Positions 16,514 through 25,726 are shown, counted from the stretch's first letter. The stretch is 64,000 nt of DNA from Anabaena azotica FACHB-119 (GCF_014697625.1 NZ_JACJSG010000001.1:62001-126000); one strand, 5' to 3'. Notes: generated by a model from the sequence alone, not told the origin. A program made the numbers and translations.

Positions 16514-16784
16514 TTGTTTTTTATGGGAGAATAAGTTTCATAAAACACCAGAGGGCTTGTCATCTGCCTTGCGGTAGAATATTATTTTGATCGGAGAAAA
16601 ATGAGAATACCATAAAATTTGATAAATATTCGATGAATAATATGTAAACTTTACTACCATCATTGTACAGTAGGAAGTATAACAAAATAGTAGGGCGCAA
16701 ATAGCTCTCTACTTTTTGGATGGCTGACGCTGTTAGGCGTTATGCCTACTTCAAACAACACAAAGACACTCCTTGCAGCTTTTT
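16514..16784. promoter_or_regulatory. Divergent promoter region between ArgRS-like and Crp-family genes
   Basis: 271 bp without genes. A small palindrome TAGGC-GTTAT-GCCTA (16734-16748) lies 37 bases before the Crp-family ATG and could be an operator or a leader hairpin. Confidence 0.35.
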
Positions 16785-17543
16785 ATGTCGTCTTTGTCTT
16801 CAGCCGAACGCTCTTTGTTACCTATGCAATCTCCATCCTCCTTTTCTGAGGCATCACGCCCTTTTTTGACTTGGCAACGCATTCTTGACTGGGCCCAAGA
16901 ACACTATCGCTGCCGCACCTTTAGCAAAGATGAGCGCATTCCAGCCAGACCGGGTTTGCTCTATTTAGTGCAAAGAGGCGCGATTCGCATGGTAGGAACC
17001 GCTCAGGTCAGCGCTACTGCCAGTCAGTTGACATCTCGACGGATCAACAGAACCCCAGAAGAAGCATTCTTGGGATTTGTAGGTGCGGGACAGCCATTTG
17101 AAATTGTTGCACAGTCTCCATTTACGCTCCAAGCCTACGCTCACGTTGATCAAACCGCCGTACTGTGGATGTACTGGCACGATTTAGACAACTGGCCTCA
17201 CTTCCGTCGTGAAGTCATGGATGCCTTCAGATACCAACATCAGCGTAAATTGCTATGGCTCAGTGCCTTGGGTCAACGGCGCACAATTGACAGACTCTTA
17301 GGATTCCTCACCTTGTTGATTGAGGAATATGGAGAACCAGCCATGAGCGAAACTGATCCTGATGTGATTCGTGGTTACTGTCTACCGTTCCCCCTGACTC
17401 ATGCCCAAATTGGCAGCGCTATCGGTTCAACTCGTGTCACCGTTACCCGCTTGATGGGCAAATTGCGTCAACGTGGTTTAATCCTCACTCAAGGGGATAA
17501 TTTGATTTGTTTGCCAGCAGAGTCAATCAACAGAGCTAGCTAA
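16785..17543 (+). CDS. Crp/Fnr-family transcriptional regulator
   Basis: DNA-binding regulator, 252 residues from the ATG at 16785 (MSSLSSAERS); the frame is open a few codons further but without a good start. Residues 40-150 form a cyclic-nucleotide-fold sensor with no clear cAMP-binding Arg/Ser motif, so the effector is unknown. The C-terminal winged helix-turn-helix is clear: FPLTHAQIGSAIGSTRVTVTRLMGKLRQRGLI, almost the recognition helix of NtcA and Fnr-like regulators (GSTRVTVTRL). The N-terminal domain is not NtcA: the protein is longer and lacks its start. It is convergent with the kinase/binding-protein cluster. Confidence 0.88.
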   Translation: MSSLSSAERSLLPMQSPSSFSEASRPFLTWQRILDWAQEHYRCRTFSKDERIPARPGLLYLVQRGAIRMVGTAQVSATASQLTSRRINRTPEEAFLGFVGAGQPFEIVAQSPFTLQAYAHVDQTAVLWMYWHDLDNWPHFRREVMDAFRYQHQRKLLWLSALGQRRTIDRLLGFLTLLIEEYGEPAMSETDPDVIRGYCLPFPLTHAQIGSAIGSTRVTVTRLMGKLRQRGLILTQGDNLICLPAESINRAS

Positions 17544-17621
17544 AGCTTAATTGACTGTTTATAGAGCATCTACGGTGAGGAACTACCGCTCTGTCTACCA
17601 GCAATAGCAGATTTCGGTACA

Positions 17622-17742
17622 GTTTGGTGGTCAAGCTCCGCAAATTTGTTCCTACCCCCGATCAGTCAGCAGTAAGTCGTCGCCAGCAACACCCGCTTAC
17701 TGCTCAGTCCCATCAATCTGTTTGACCACCACAAACAGATTG
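17622..17742. terminator. Hairpin-rich convergent terminator region
   Basis: Core is a perfect 11-bp stem CAATCTGTTTG (17714-17724) / CAAACAGATTG (17732-17742) with a 7-nt loop. An alternative long-range pairing joins GTTTGGTGGTCAA (17622-17634) to TTGACCACCACAAAC (17722-17736), enclosing GCAGTAAG / CTTACTGC (17669-17676 and 17696-17703). Lies between convergent genes. Confidence 0.55.
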
Positions 17743-17774
17743 TGCCATCGGGCAAATTATCTCTGAGGAATGTA

Positions 17775-19190
17775 TCATTTCAATACTGATGAGCTTATTT
17801 GCTCAAAGTCAAACCCAGTACCAGAGCGACCACCAGTAACTATTCTCACCAATTGCACTGGAGCATTGCGATCGCCTGAACTAGAAAACCGCACTACACC
17901 AGCAGCACCAGGGGTAGAAAAGCCAGGTGAGGAAAGAGCTTGCTGTACTCCAGCACGTGTAGGGTTAAGTTTTAAAGCAGCAATGAGCGCTTCAGTAGCA
18001 TCATAAGCCATTGCTGTCCGCCAGTTGACATCAGCCCCCCATAACTGCCCCGACTTTTGGGGAAAACTGGCGTTGCGATCGCTAGTAATATGCCAAGGAA
18101 CAGTTACTACCATTCCCACAGCTTGCTCTCTACCAACTTCTAAAGTTTTAAAGTTGTAAAGACTATCTCCACCTAAAAGAATAGATTTTTTTTGATTAAC
18201 TGGAACTACTTGTAAAGCTTTATCTAAAGTTTGAGCATCAGCCGCTAACATGATGACTTCCGCTCCTTGCTGCATCGCTTGGTTCAAACTTCTAGCGGCG
18301 CTAAAATCTGGATTAGCTAAATCAAATTCATTAGATACTTGTCCACCTTCTAAACCGACAGAAGAAATAAATTCATTCTTTAAAGACAGGCTATATTGAC
18401 TTTGAGAATTGAAAAAAACAGCCACATTTTGTTTTTTTAAATTGTTCGTCATGTAGTTAGCTAAAGTTCTTGCTGCAACAAAATCACTGGGAACAGTGCG
18501 AAAAACATAAGGACTAAGTTTAGAAATTCTTACAGATGTGCTAGTAGGAGAAATAGCTACAAGTTGTCCTGAATTGTACACATCACCTGCTGCCAAGGTA
18601 GCATCACTAGCATAATGACCGACTACACCTAAGACTTCAGAATTATTAACTAAACTAGTGGCTATTTGTTTAGCTGTTTCTGGTTGGTTCTCATCATCAG
18701 CAATACCTACTTTTAAAGCGACTCCTTGAATTTTGCTCCCCAGATTCACCTCATTTTGGGCTTGTGCAACTCCACGTAAAATTTCTAAAGCGATGCTTGG
18801 GGTAGTGCTGGCTGGAACGGAGACAAAAATGGTATAGCTTTTACTACTGGCAATCCGAGCATTATTTAAGTATATCAGGGCTTCTGGGTCGTTCCGATTG
18901 CGTTTTAGAGATGCTTCTAAGTTGGCGATCGCTTGCTGATAATTTCCCTGAGCTAAAGCCTGAATCCCAGCTTTTTTCTCAGGTGTAATCTCACCTGGAA
19001 TTAGGGTTTTTTCTCCAAAACTCAGACGTGCTTTTATTTCCTGCTGATTAGCAGGTGCTGATGGTGGGGGGAAAATATCATCCTTAATTCTCCCAGCCTG
19101 GCCAAAAAACCACCAAGCAATACCGCCTACTATTCCCACTGTCAGCAGCAGAGATATTACTAAAACAGTAGTTTCATTCTTTTGCGACAT
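17775..19190 (-). CDS. Membrane-anchored leucine/amide-type periplasmic-binding protein
   Basis: 471 residues: cytoplasmic leader MSQKNET, one transmembrane helix (about 9-29), a short TPR-like segment (AGIQALAQGNYQQAIANLEASLKRNRNDPEALIYLNNA), then a Leu/Ile/Val-binding-type (type I) ligand domain (GVVGHYASDATLAAGDVY, AISPTSTSVRIS, VFRTVPSD, AVFFNSQSQYSLSLKNEF, AMAYDATEALIAAL). Unlike transporter-linked proteins it is membrane-anchored and has no permease or ATPase genes beside it. It shares its leader with the two PstS-like proteins upstream, next to a Ser/Thr kinase. A sensing role is therefore more likely than transport (inference). Confidence 0.85.
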   Translation of the reverse strand: MSQKNETTVLVISLLLTVGIVGGIAWWFFGQAGRIKDDIFPPPSAPANQQEIKARLSFGEKTLIPGEITPEKKAGIQALAQGNYQQAIANLEASLKRNRNDPEALIYLNNARIASSKSYTIFVSVPASTTPSIALEILRGVAQAQNEVNLGSKIQGVALKVGIADDENQPETAKQIATSLVNNSEVLGVVGHYASDATLAAGDVYNSGQLVAISPTSTSVRISKLSPYVFRTVPSDFVAARTLANYMTNNLKKQNVAVFFNSQSQYSLSLKNEFISSVGLEGGQVSNEFDLANPDFSAARSLNQAMQQGAEVIMLAADAQTLDKALQVVPVNQKKSILLGGDSLYNFKTLEVGREQAVGMVVTVPWHITSDRNASFPQKSGQLWGADVNWRTAMAYDATEALIAALKLNPTRAGVQQALSSPGFSTPGAAGVVRFSSSGDRNAPVQLVRIVTGGRSGTGFDFEQISSSVLK

Positions 19191-19225
19191 GAACTAATTT
19201 TAATTATTTTTAGGTAATTTTATAT

Positions 19226-19389
19226 AAAAAATATGTAACTTTTTATGTAAGTCATAATTAAACTAACTGTAGGCTGCGTCAGCCACAATAATTTTGTACA
19301 GATTCTGTGGATTTTACACATCTGACGCACCCTACCCCAAGTGCCAGTTGCGTAAGTCCTGAGCAAAAAAAATATGTAACTTTTTATGT
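19226..19389. repeat. Palindromic element flanked by 23-bp direct repeats
   Basis: An identical 23-bp sequence (6 As, then TATGTAACTTTTTATGT) occurs at 19226-19248 and 19367-19389. Between them is a copy of the GTGCGTCAG palindrome (GTAGGCTGCGTCAG near 19269-19282; CTGACGCACCCTAC near 19323-19336) with the right outer arm CAGTTGCGTAAGTCCTG. It lies between two binding-protein genes. Confidence 0.8.
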
Positions 19390-19405
19390 CAGTATTATTT
19401 GTTAA

Positions 19406-20425
19406 TTATTTAAGTCTGATAAATCCTGCCTTCTCTATCAATTGTTGTCCCTGATTTGTTAATATCCAATTAGCATAAGCTGTTCCTGCTTGCTCATCTA
19501 TTTGACCGTTTTTCTTGACAATCACAAACAGATTACGGGTAATGGGATAGTCGCCATTACGAAAAACCACAGTATTCAGTTGATTACGCTGATTAGGACA
19601 TTGGGATAGAGGTATGTAGGGTTCCTTATATGGCACAATAAAATTCTGGCTATTACGACCTATGGGTAACGTTTTAACAGTGCATTGAGGTACTACCTCT
19701 GGCGCAGAAGCATAATAAATAGCCCCATCAATCCGAGCTACTTTTCTCAGTGCTTCTGTAGTTGTGCCAATATAGCTAATATTTTCACCGAAACTAGCTT
19801 TTTCTAGGATATTTTCCACAAAAAACTCTACAGTACCGCCTGCTTCTTTAGGGCGAGTGATAGGTGTAATTGGTAAATTGGGGCCACCAACTGCTTGCCA
19901 ATTAGTAATTTTACCTGTGTAGATACCTTGGATTTGATTAACAGTTAAACCAGGAATATTAAGTTTAGGGTTAACTGCGACTACAATTGCATCAATTGCC
20001 GCAGGAATTTCTTGTAAACTAAAACCTTTTGCTTGTGCTTGTGCATTTTCTTCGGCTTTAACTGAGCGAGAAGATTGGGAAAAGGTAAGCTGATTATCAA
20101 TTAACATTTTAATCCCAGTGCCTGAGCCTGGGTTTCCCGTTGGGGGCTGGACATAGCGTAAGTTAAACTTAGGGCAATTTTGTTGCAATACAGAGTCTAC
20201 ATCTTTACGAATAGGGGCCCAGGTAGTACTACCACCATAATTAAATGTTCCTTCCACTGTGATTTCACATCTGCTTGCTAGGACTTTATTATCAGTAATA
20301 TTAGCGTTATTATTATTTGAATTAGTTTGCCATATATCTCTAAAAATCCATAAACCACTGAAGATTAAGCAAATCGGGATCACACTTGCTAAAAAAAGGA
20401 TAAGTGTTTCGTTTTTTTGAGACAT
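19406..20425 (-). CDS. Membrane-anchored PstS-like phosphate-binding-type protein (paralogue 2)
   Basis: 339 residues with the leader MSQKNET, a transmembrane helix (about 8-28), then a PstS-like (PBP type II) ligand domain. Phosphate-binding-type motifs are visible: GTFNYGGSTTWAPI near the start, SSRSVKAEE, PITRPKEAGGTVEFF and the C-terminal YANWILTNQGQQLIEKAGFIRLK. No pstC, pstA or pstB is nearby. It is the tandem duplicate of the gene immediately upstream, close to 80 percent identical by eye over most of the ligand domain, with divergence mainly at residues 35-55 and 120-135. Confidence 0.87.
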   Translation of the reverse strand: MSQKNETLILFLASVIPICLIFSGLWIFRDIWQTNSNNNNANITDNKVLASRCEITVEGTFNYGGSTTWAPIRKDVDSVLQQNCPKFNLRYVQPPTGNPGSGTGIKMLIDNQLTFSQSSRSVKAEENAQAQAKGFSLQEIPAAIDAIVVAVNPKLNIPGLTVNQIQGIYTGKITNWQAVGGPNLPITPITRPKEAGGTVEFFVENILEKASFGENISYIGTTTEALRKVARIDGAIYYASAPEVVPQCTVKTLPIGRNSQNFIVPYKEPYIPLSQCPNQRNQLNTVVFRNGDYPITRNLFVIVKKNGQIDEQAGTAYANWILTNQGQQLIEKAGFIRLK

Positions 20426-20461
20426 AGTTATTTATTAATCCCAAATATCAGAAATTAAATT

Positions 20462-20559
20462 TATAGCAGGGGACAGGGAACAGGGGACAGGGTTAAAAGC
20501 CTTTGAAAGTAAAAGTTTGAAGATTGAATTATGTCCTAATCTATAAGGCGACTGCTATA
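20462..20559. repeat. TA-type MITE, copy B
   Basis: A 94-bp element TAGCAG...CTGCTA at 20464-20557 flanked by TA on both sides, giving the perfect outer pair TATAGCAG / CTGCTATA. The interior has GGGGACAGG, a CTTTGAAAGT-type stretch and TTATGTCCTAATCTATAAGG. It lies between the two PstS-like paralogues. Confidence 0.85.
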
Positions 20560-20663
20560 TATCTTGGTGTTAGGTTGATATAAGGATTAGGTGAGAATTT
20601 TCCTATTTAGTTAAGCTCTTTTATCTGCAAATCTTGACTGCATCTCAGCGAAAAACTCTATAA

Positions 20664-21671
20664 TTACTTAATTCTGATAAATCCTGCTTTTTCTAGCAAT
20701 TCTTGTCCCTGGTTGGTTAATAGCCAATTAGCATAAGCTGTTCCTGCTTGCTCATCTATTTCACCGTTTTTCTTGACAATCACAAATAGATTACGGGTAA
20801 TGGGATAGTCGCCATTACGAAAAACCGCAGTATTTAGTTGATTACGTTGATTAGGACATTGGGATAGAGGTACATAAGGTTCCTTATATGGCACAATAAA
20901 TTGCTGACTATTGCGACCTATGGGTAACGTTTTAATAGTACATTGAGGAACTACCTCTGGCGCAGAAGCATAGTAAATAGCCCCATCAGTGTTAGTTACT
21001 TTTCTTAATGCTTCTGTAGTTGTGCCTACATAGCTAATATTTTCACCGAAACTGGCTTTTTTTAATACATTTTCCACAAAAAACTCTACAGTCCCGCCTG
21101 CTTGTTTGGGGCGAGTGATAGGTGTGATTGGTAAATTGGGGCCGCCAACTGCTTGCCAATTAGTAATTTTACCTGTGTAGATATCTTGGATTTGGTTAAC
21201 AGTTAAACCAGGAATATTAAGTTTGGGGTTCACTGCAATTACAATTGCATCAATTGCCACAGGAATTTCTTGTAAACTAAAACCTTTGTTTTTAGCTTCT
21301 AAATTCTCTTTGCCTTCTAGTGAGCGAGAAGATTGGGCAAAAGCTAGCTGATTAGCAATTAACATCTCAATCCCAGTTCCTGTTCCTGGGTTTTCTGTGG
21401 GGGGCTGGATATAGCGTAAGATAAACTTAGGGCAATTTTGTTGCAATACAGAGTCTACATCTTTACGAATAGGGGCCCAACTGGTACTACCACCATAATT
21501 AAATGTTCCTGCCAATGATATTTTACATTTGCTTACTAATGGATTATTACCAATATGATCAGTTAAATTAGGTTGCCATATATCTTTAAAAAGCCATAAA
21601 CCAGCAACGATTAGGCCAATCGGCAGAACACTTGCGAAAAAAAGGATAAGTGTTTCGTTTTTTTGAGACAT
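20664..21671 (-). CDS. Membrane-anchored PstS-like phosphate-binding-type protein (paralogue 1)
   Basis: 335 residues: MSQKNET leader, one transmembrane helix, then a PstS-like domain (GTFNYGGSTSWAPI, SSRSLEGKE, PITRPKQAGGTVEFF, ending YANWLLTNQGQELLEKAGFIRIK). It starts 26 bases downstream of the kinase gene end on the same strand, so it is probably in an operon with the kinase. The tandem duplicate follows. Expected topology puts MSQKNET inside the cell and the ligand domain in the periplasm. The Ser and Thr of MSQKNET could be kinase targets, which is speculation. Confidence 0.87.
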   Translation of the reverse strand: MSQKNETLILFFASVLPIGLIVAGLWLFKDIWQPNLTDHIGNNPLVSKCKISLAGTFNYGGSTSWAPIRKDVDSVLQQNCPKFILRYIQPPTENPGTGTGIEMLIANQLAFAQSSRSLEGKENLEAKNKGFSLQEIPVAIDAIVIAVNPKLNIPGLTVNQIQDIYTGKITNWQAVGGPNLPITPITRPKQAGGTVEFFVENVLKKASFGENISYVGTTTEALRKVTNTDGAIYYASAPEVVPQCTIKTLPIGRNSQQFIVPYKEPYVPLSQCPNQRNQLNTAVFRNGDYPITRNLFVIVKKNGEIDEQAGTAYANWLLTNQGQELLEKAGFIRIK

Positions 21672-21696
21672 AGTTGTCTATTAATTCGTGAATTTC

Positions 21697-23049
21697 CTAC
21701 ATAATCCGAGACAGGAATTGATAAATCAGACGAAATAAGGCTGTAGCAGCGATCGCTATTAAGGCGGCAATGACGGATATAAATATATCTTGCGTTCTGA
21801 CGATTCCGGGAATCAACAAAATAACAGCAACACTAACTGCGGCAATAATTAATAAATTTGATTTGCTAATCCAGCGCTTTGTTTGCGCGAATATCAATGA
21901 ACTTAAAATGAGGGAGGCAAGGATGAAAGCGACTATTGGTGATTGAATTAACCTCAAGAGAGCGATCGCAATTAATGCTCCCTCAAAACCACTAAACGCA
22001 GCACCAGCCAATAATTCCCCAATGGCAAATGCAGCTTGAGTTTTGTAATTACTTGCACCCGGACTGGAAAATGAGGTTGGGAAAACTGTAGGCGATGTTA
22101 AATACTGACCAAGGGCATCTAAAACTTGATTAGCTGACTGAAAACGATCATTCACAGCAGGTAGCAGCATCTTGTCTAAAATGTAACGCAAATCTGGATT
22201 AATGTTGACTTTTTTCCACCAATTCCATTTATTCATGTAGGGGTCAAACAGTTGGCTGGGATCTTCACCTGACAACAAGTTGAGAATAGTTGCGGCTAAA
22301 GCGTAGATATCGGTAGCTGGAAAGACTCGATTTCCTGATATTTGTTCAGGTGCAGCATACCCAACTGTGTAAATACCTGTAGAAGAACTAGTAGATGCTG
22401 AGGTGGCGGCAATTTGCTTGACTGCACCGAAATCTAGGAGAAAGAGTTTGCCATCTCGACGGCGCATAATATTAGAAGGTTTGATGTCCCTATGAATAAT
22501 TCCCTGTTCATGGATAAACTTGAGAATTTTGAGAATTTCCTGCATTACCTCAAGCGCTTCTTGTTCAGAGAATTTACCCTTTTGGACTAGTTCATCCTCT
22601 AAATTTTGCCCCTCAATGTATTCTTGTACTAAGTAAAAAAACTGGTCTGTTTGTCCTGATTGCTGGCTAGAAACTAGTATAGGAAAATAAGCGAACAATT
22701 CTGGTATTTGTTCGTGTTTTCTGCCTATATCAGCTTGAACTTCTGCTTCTGTTTCAAATTTTCTTTCTGCTGTTTTTAGCAGATCCGGTGTTAAATTGCC
22801 AGCTGGTTGTAACTGTTTAACCACGCAAACAGGCATCCCTGGAATCCGGCGATCGCGTGCCAAAAAGGTCGCACCAAAACCACCCCTTTTGAGTGCCTCG
22901 ATTGGCACATAGCGACCATCCAGCAGTAGTGGCATACCGCAGTTAGTGCAGTATTTTTGCGGCGTTGTCTTCAGCGTTGTCGTATCATCCAAATCAGGAC
23001 AATGGTTTTTTGGACGCGCACAGCGTGGACGAGTACAGTAGACTTCCAT
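21697..23049 (-). CDS. Membrane-bound Ser/Thr protein kinase with N-terminal zinc ribbon
   Basis: Eukaryotic-type protein kinase, 450 residues from ATG at 23049 (MEVYCTRPRC). Translation further upstream runs into TCATTAG-type repeats and is unlikely. Residues 5-37 hold Cys ligands of a zinc ribbon (C5, C10, C17, C34, C37). The kinase domain follows: glycine loop RGGFGATFLA, Lys in CVVKQL, catalytic loop HRDIKPSNIM, DFG in LDFGAVKQ and the APE-like AAPEQISG. The C-terminal 110 residues have about four hydrophobic helices and no large sensor domain. The adjacent MSQKNET binding proteins could supply periplasmic sensing (inference). Confidence 0.92.
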   Translation of the reverse strand: MEVYCTRPRCARPKNHCPDLDDTTTLKTTPQKYCTNCGMPLLLDGRYVPIEALKRGGFGATFLARDRRIPGMPVCVVKQLQPAGNLTPDLLKTAERKFETEAEVQADIGRKHEQIPELFAYFPILVSSQQSGQTDQFFYLVQEYIEGQNLEDELVQKGKFSEQEALEVMQEILKILKFIHEQGIIHRDIKPSNIMRRRDGKLFLLDFGAVKQIAATSASTSSSTGIYTVGYAAPEQISGNRVFPATDIYALAATILNLLSGEDPSQLFDPYMNKWNWWKKVNINPDLRYILDKMLLPAVNDRFQSANQVLDALGQYLTSPTVFPTSFSSPGASNYKTQAAFAIGELLAGAAFSGFEGALIAIALLRLIQSPIVAFILASLILSSLIFAQTKRWISKSNLLIIAAVSVAVILLIPGIVRTQDIFISVIAALIAIAATALFRLIYQFLSRIM

Positions 23050-23285
23050 TTTAGTTTTTAGTTCATAGTCATTAGTCAATAGCCGATAGTTCAGTAGTGC
23101 CTGGTCTTTAACTAATGACCCTTATGGGTGATGTTCCTCATGTCGCTAGCACCAATTGCACTCTATGTCAGGCTAATGGCAATCTAGGGAAAAACCCTTT
23201 GCTATTAGCTTCTTTCTACAGAAGAGGGCGATGTCTAACAACAAGCCGCAAGCTTCTACGCTCACTAATGACTAATGACCAAAAA
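23050..23285. other. Intergenic region between pacR and the kinase gene
   Basis: Contains TCATTAG/TCAATAG heptamers at 23066-23090 and ACTAATG units near 23265-23280. The rest shows no recognisable feature. Confidence 0.5.
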
Positions 23286-24299
23286 TTAGATGTCGTCGGC
23301 AGCGTCTGGTATTGCTGCATCCAGTACGTTCACCAGCAGTTTCTTTTGTGCCAATTTTAACACATCCTCATTCCATTCAGGGGTGGCAAACTGAGGCAGA
23401 ATTTCTTGACTAAAAGCTTCTGCTGCTTTGGAACGGTAACGGTTAGGATTGAATATCAGCCACAGCGTCCGTTTGACGATTACGCCTTCGATGGGAGTAC
23501 AGTGCAGGACACCCATTTGTAATTCTTTGGCGATCGCACTTGTGGAAACAAAAGCTGCTCCTAAGCCTGACTGCACAGCATTTTTAATCGCTTCAATGGA
23601 GTTTAATTCCATTTCTACCTTAAAGCGCCTAGTATCAATCTCGCTGCGAGATAAGACTTGATCGATAACCTTGCGGATGGTGGATTGAGAATCTAAAGCA
23701 ATGAATTGCAGTTTGTATAAATCTTCTTTTTGAATTGTTTCCTGTTTAGCGAAAGGATGAAATACGGGCAGAATCAAGGCTAGTTCATCTTCGGCGTAGG
23801 GAATAATTTCTAGAGATTCTGTGAGTTCACCGGGAATTTCCCCACCGATAATTGCCAAGTCTACCTGTCCGTTAGCGACACTCCAGGCTGTGCGCCGGGT
23901 GGAATGGACGTGCAGTTGTACTGCCACATCGGGGTATTTTTGGCGGAACATCCCAATCATTCTTGGCAGTAAGTATGTGCCAGTAGTTTGAGAAGCACCG
24001 ACAATTAAAGTACCTCCTTGGAGATTTTGTAAGTCCTCGATCGCGCGGCAAGTTTCTTGACACAAACTGAGGATTTTTTCACCGTAACTAAGTAGTAGAT
24101 GTCCAGCTTCAGTTAGTTGTGCGCGACGACCGCCACGGTCAAATAATGGGACATCTAACTGCCGTTCCAGGTTCTGCACTTGCAAACTCACGGCAGGTTG
24201 GGAGACGTAAAGACTATCAGCAGCGCGCTTGAAGCTCCCTTCTACAGCGATCGCTTTGAGAATACGTAACTGATCTAAAGTGAAAGGAAGGTCAGACAT
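23286..24299 (-). CDS. pacR: LysR-type regulator of carbon assimilation (RbcR/PacR type)
   Basis: LysR-family transcription factor, 337 residues. The N-terminal helix-turn-helix reads [51 protein letters not shown]. An effector-binding domain follows from about residue 90 ([34 protein letters not shown]). This is the RbcR/Ycf30 group; in Anabaena PCC 7120 the PacR protein (All3953) of this group controls photosynthetic carbon assimilation. NDH-1 genes lie just downstream on the other strand, and NDH-1 expression is a known theme for relatives such as NdhR. Divergent from the NnrU-like gene across 333 bp. Confidence 0.92.
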   Translation of the reverse strand: MSDLPFTLDQLRILKAIAVEGSFKRAADSLYVSQPAVSLQVQNLERQLDVPLFDRGGRRAQLTEAGHLLLSYGEKILSLCQETCRAIEDLQNLQGGTLIVGASQTTGTYLLPRMIGMFRQKYPDVAVQLHVHSTRRTAWSVANGQVDLAIIGGEIPGELTESLEIIPYAEDELALILPVFHPFAKQETIQKEDLYKLQFIALDSQSTIRKVIDQVLSRSEIDTRRFKVEMELNSIEAIKNAVQSGLGAAFVSTSAIAKELQMGVLHCTPIEGVIVKRTLWLIFNPNRYRSKAAEAFSQEILPQFATPEWNEDVLKLAQKKLLVNVLDAAIPDAADDI

Positions 24300-24632
24300 A
24301 ATGGCTCAACCCACAAATGAAAGGAGCAACGTTAGCAATAAATCATGTGCCATAGCTTTGACACTGAGAATGATTTATTGCATCTTAAACTGGGAGGCTT
24401 GAATCGAAAAAGACAGTACCACAACATAGGGGAAAGTCTAAACTCAAGCAATGGTGTAAGGGTATAGGGGGGTAAGGGTGTAAGGGGGTAAGGTTTTGAT
24501 TCACCCCTATACCCTTCCCCATACCCTGAAATTTTCATTAGTCATGCGTCAACCCTAAAAGTCTCCTGTTGAATACTTTGTGGTATTGGTTGTATGGAAT
24601 TAACTTTTCTTTAAATTACTTCACCTGTGTAT
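24300..24632. promoter_or_regulatory. Divergent promoter region of pacR and the NnrU-like gene
   Basis: 333 bp without a gene. Contains GGGTGTAAGG-type repeats (24455-24500) and their complement ACCCCTATACCCTTCCCC. LysR autoregulatory sites would be expected here, but I cannot assign one. Confidence 0.4.
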
Positions 24633-25349
24633 ATGATGCTGAATCCTTGGTTGACTCCGAGCCATTTTGTCATGCTGGGGTTACAATTAACTTTTGCGAT
24701 CGCCCATAGTGGCGGCGCAGCACTGCGCCCTTGGGCAGAAAAGTACATTGGGCCAAGGCTTTATCGCATATTTTTTGCATTAGTTAGTTTACCGTTGGCT
24801 GTCATCTTGATTGTTTACTTTTTTAATCATCGTTATGATGGCTTACGACTATGGCAGGTACAGGAACTACCAAGTGTAAAAGAGGTAGTTTGGTTACTCT
24901 CAGCGATTTCCTTTTTGTTTTTGTACCCTGCCACCTTCAATCTACTAGAAATTGCTGCCATTCAAAAGCCCCAAGTACACTTGTATGAAACGGGAATTAT
25001 CCGCATTACCCGTCACCCCCAAATGGTCGGGCAGATAATTTGGTGTGTTGCACATACTCTGTGGCTAGGTACAAGCTTTACCCTTGTGACTTCATTAGGG
25101 TTGATTTTGCACCATTTATTTGGTGTTTGGCATGGCGATCGCCGTCTAAGTAACCGTTACGGCGCAGCTTTTGAAATTGTTAAACAACGCACATCTATCA
25201 TTCCCTTTGCCGCCATTCTTGATGGTCGTCAATCCATCAAGTGGCAGGAATTTATTCGTCCTGCCTACTTAGGTGTGGCTATCTTTGTGGGTTTATTTTG
25301 GTGGGCGCACCCTCTGTTACTTGTCGCAACCAGTAGGCTAAACTGGTAG
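24633..25349 (+). CDS. NnrU-family membrane protein
   Basis: Integral membrane protein of the NnrU family, to which plant 15-cis-zeta-carotene isomerase (Z-ISO) is distantly related. About 238 residues from the ATG at 24633, with six hydrophobic segments. Conserved His and Arg residues lie in the membrane regions: AHSGGAALRP near the start, the RHPQMVGQIIWCVAHTLWLG block in the middle and HHLFGVWHGDRRL. These His residues bind haem in Z-ISO. Whether this protein is a carotene isomerase or acts elsewhere cannot be read from sequence. It precedes the thioredoxin-like gene and ndhF1 on the same strand. Confidence 0.85.
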   Translation: MMLNPWLTPSHFVMLGLQLTFAIAHSGGAALRPWAEKYIGPRLYRIFFALVSLPLAVILIVYFFNHRYDGLRLWQVQELPSVKEVVWLLSAISFLFLYPATFNLLEIAAIQKPQVHLYETGIIRITRHPQMVGQIIWCVAHTLWLGTSFTLVTSLGLILHHLFGVWHGDRRLSNRYGAAFEIVKQRTSIIPFAAILDGRQSIKWQEFIRPAYLGVAIFVGLFWWAHPLLLVATSRLNW

Positions 25350-25726
25350 TTTGACATGATCCCCACTATCAAAAGCAAATACTAACTCAGTGAAAATTTC
25401 TACTTATCAATTGCTACAAATCAATGTAGGATAAATGGAAACAGCTGTTAGTGGGGGTGCGCTGATCCGTTTGCAAATTTTTATAGTGGCGCGTTACCAA
25501 ACAATAAAATCGACCGGGGAGTACTCACCCAAGCAGTCAAAATACTCTCTCCAGTAGAATAAAATTGCCTGGACAACCGCCTAAAATCAATTTTTACAGT
25601 CTGCTACCTTTTTTCAGAGTCAAAAGCAATGTTGAAATATAGCGGCTATAAAACCTTTAACTAGCCTGCTAACTTCTTTTGCTGATAGCTAGTTTGATAG
25701 TAAAACCCTATAGGTCTAGAAGCGTC
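25350..25726. other. Intergenic region upstream of the thioredoxin-like gene
   Basis: 377 bp, no gene or clear repeat recognised. The only short motif noted is GGGGAGTACTCACCC near 25515. Confidence 0.4.

Noticed and set aside
16785-17543. Identification of the Crp-family regulator as NtcA
   Set aside because: The recognition helix is similar, but the N-terminal half, length and start do not match NtcA.
23115-23360. Plus-strand frame of 81 residues between pacR and the kinase gene
   Set aside because: It overlaps the end of pacR and consists partly of heptamer repeats, with no protein-like composition or start signal.
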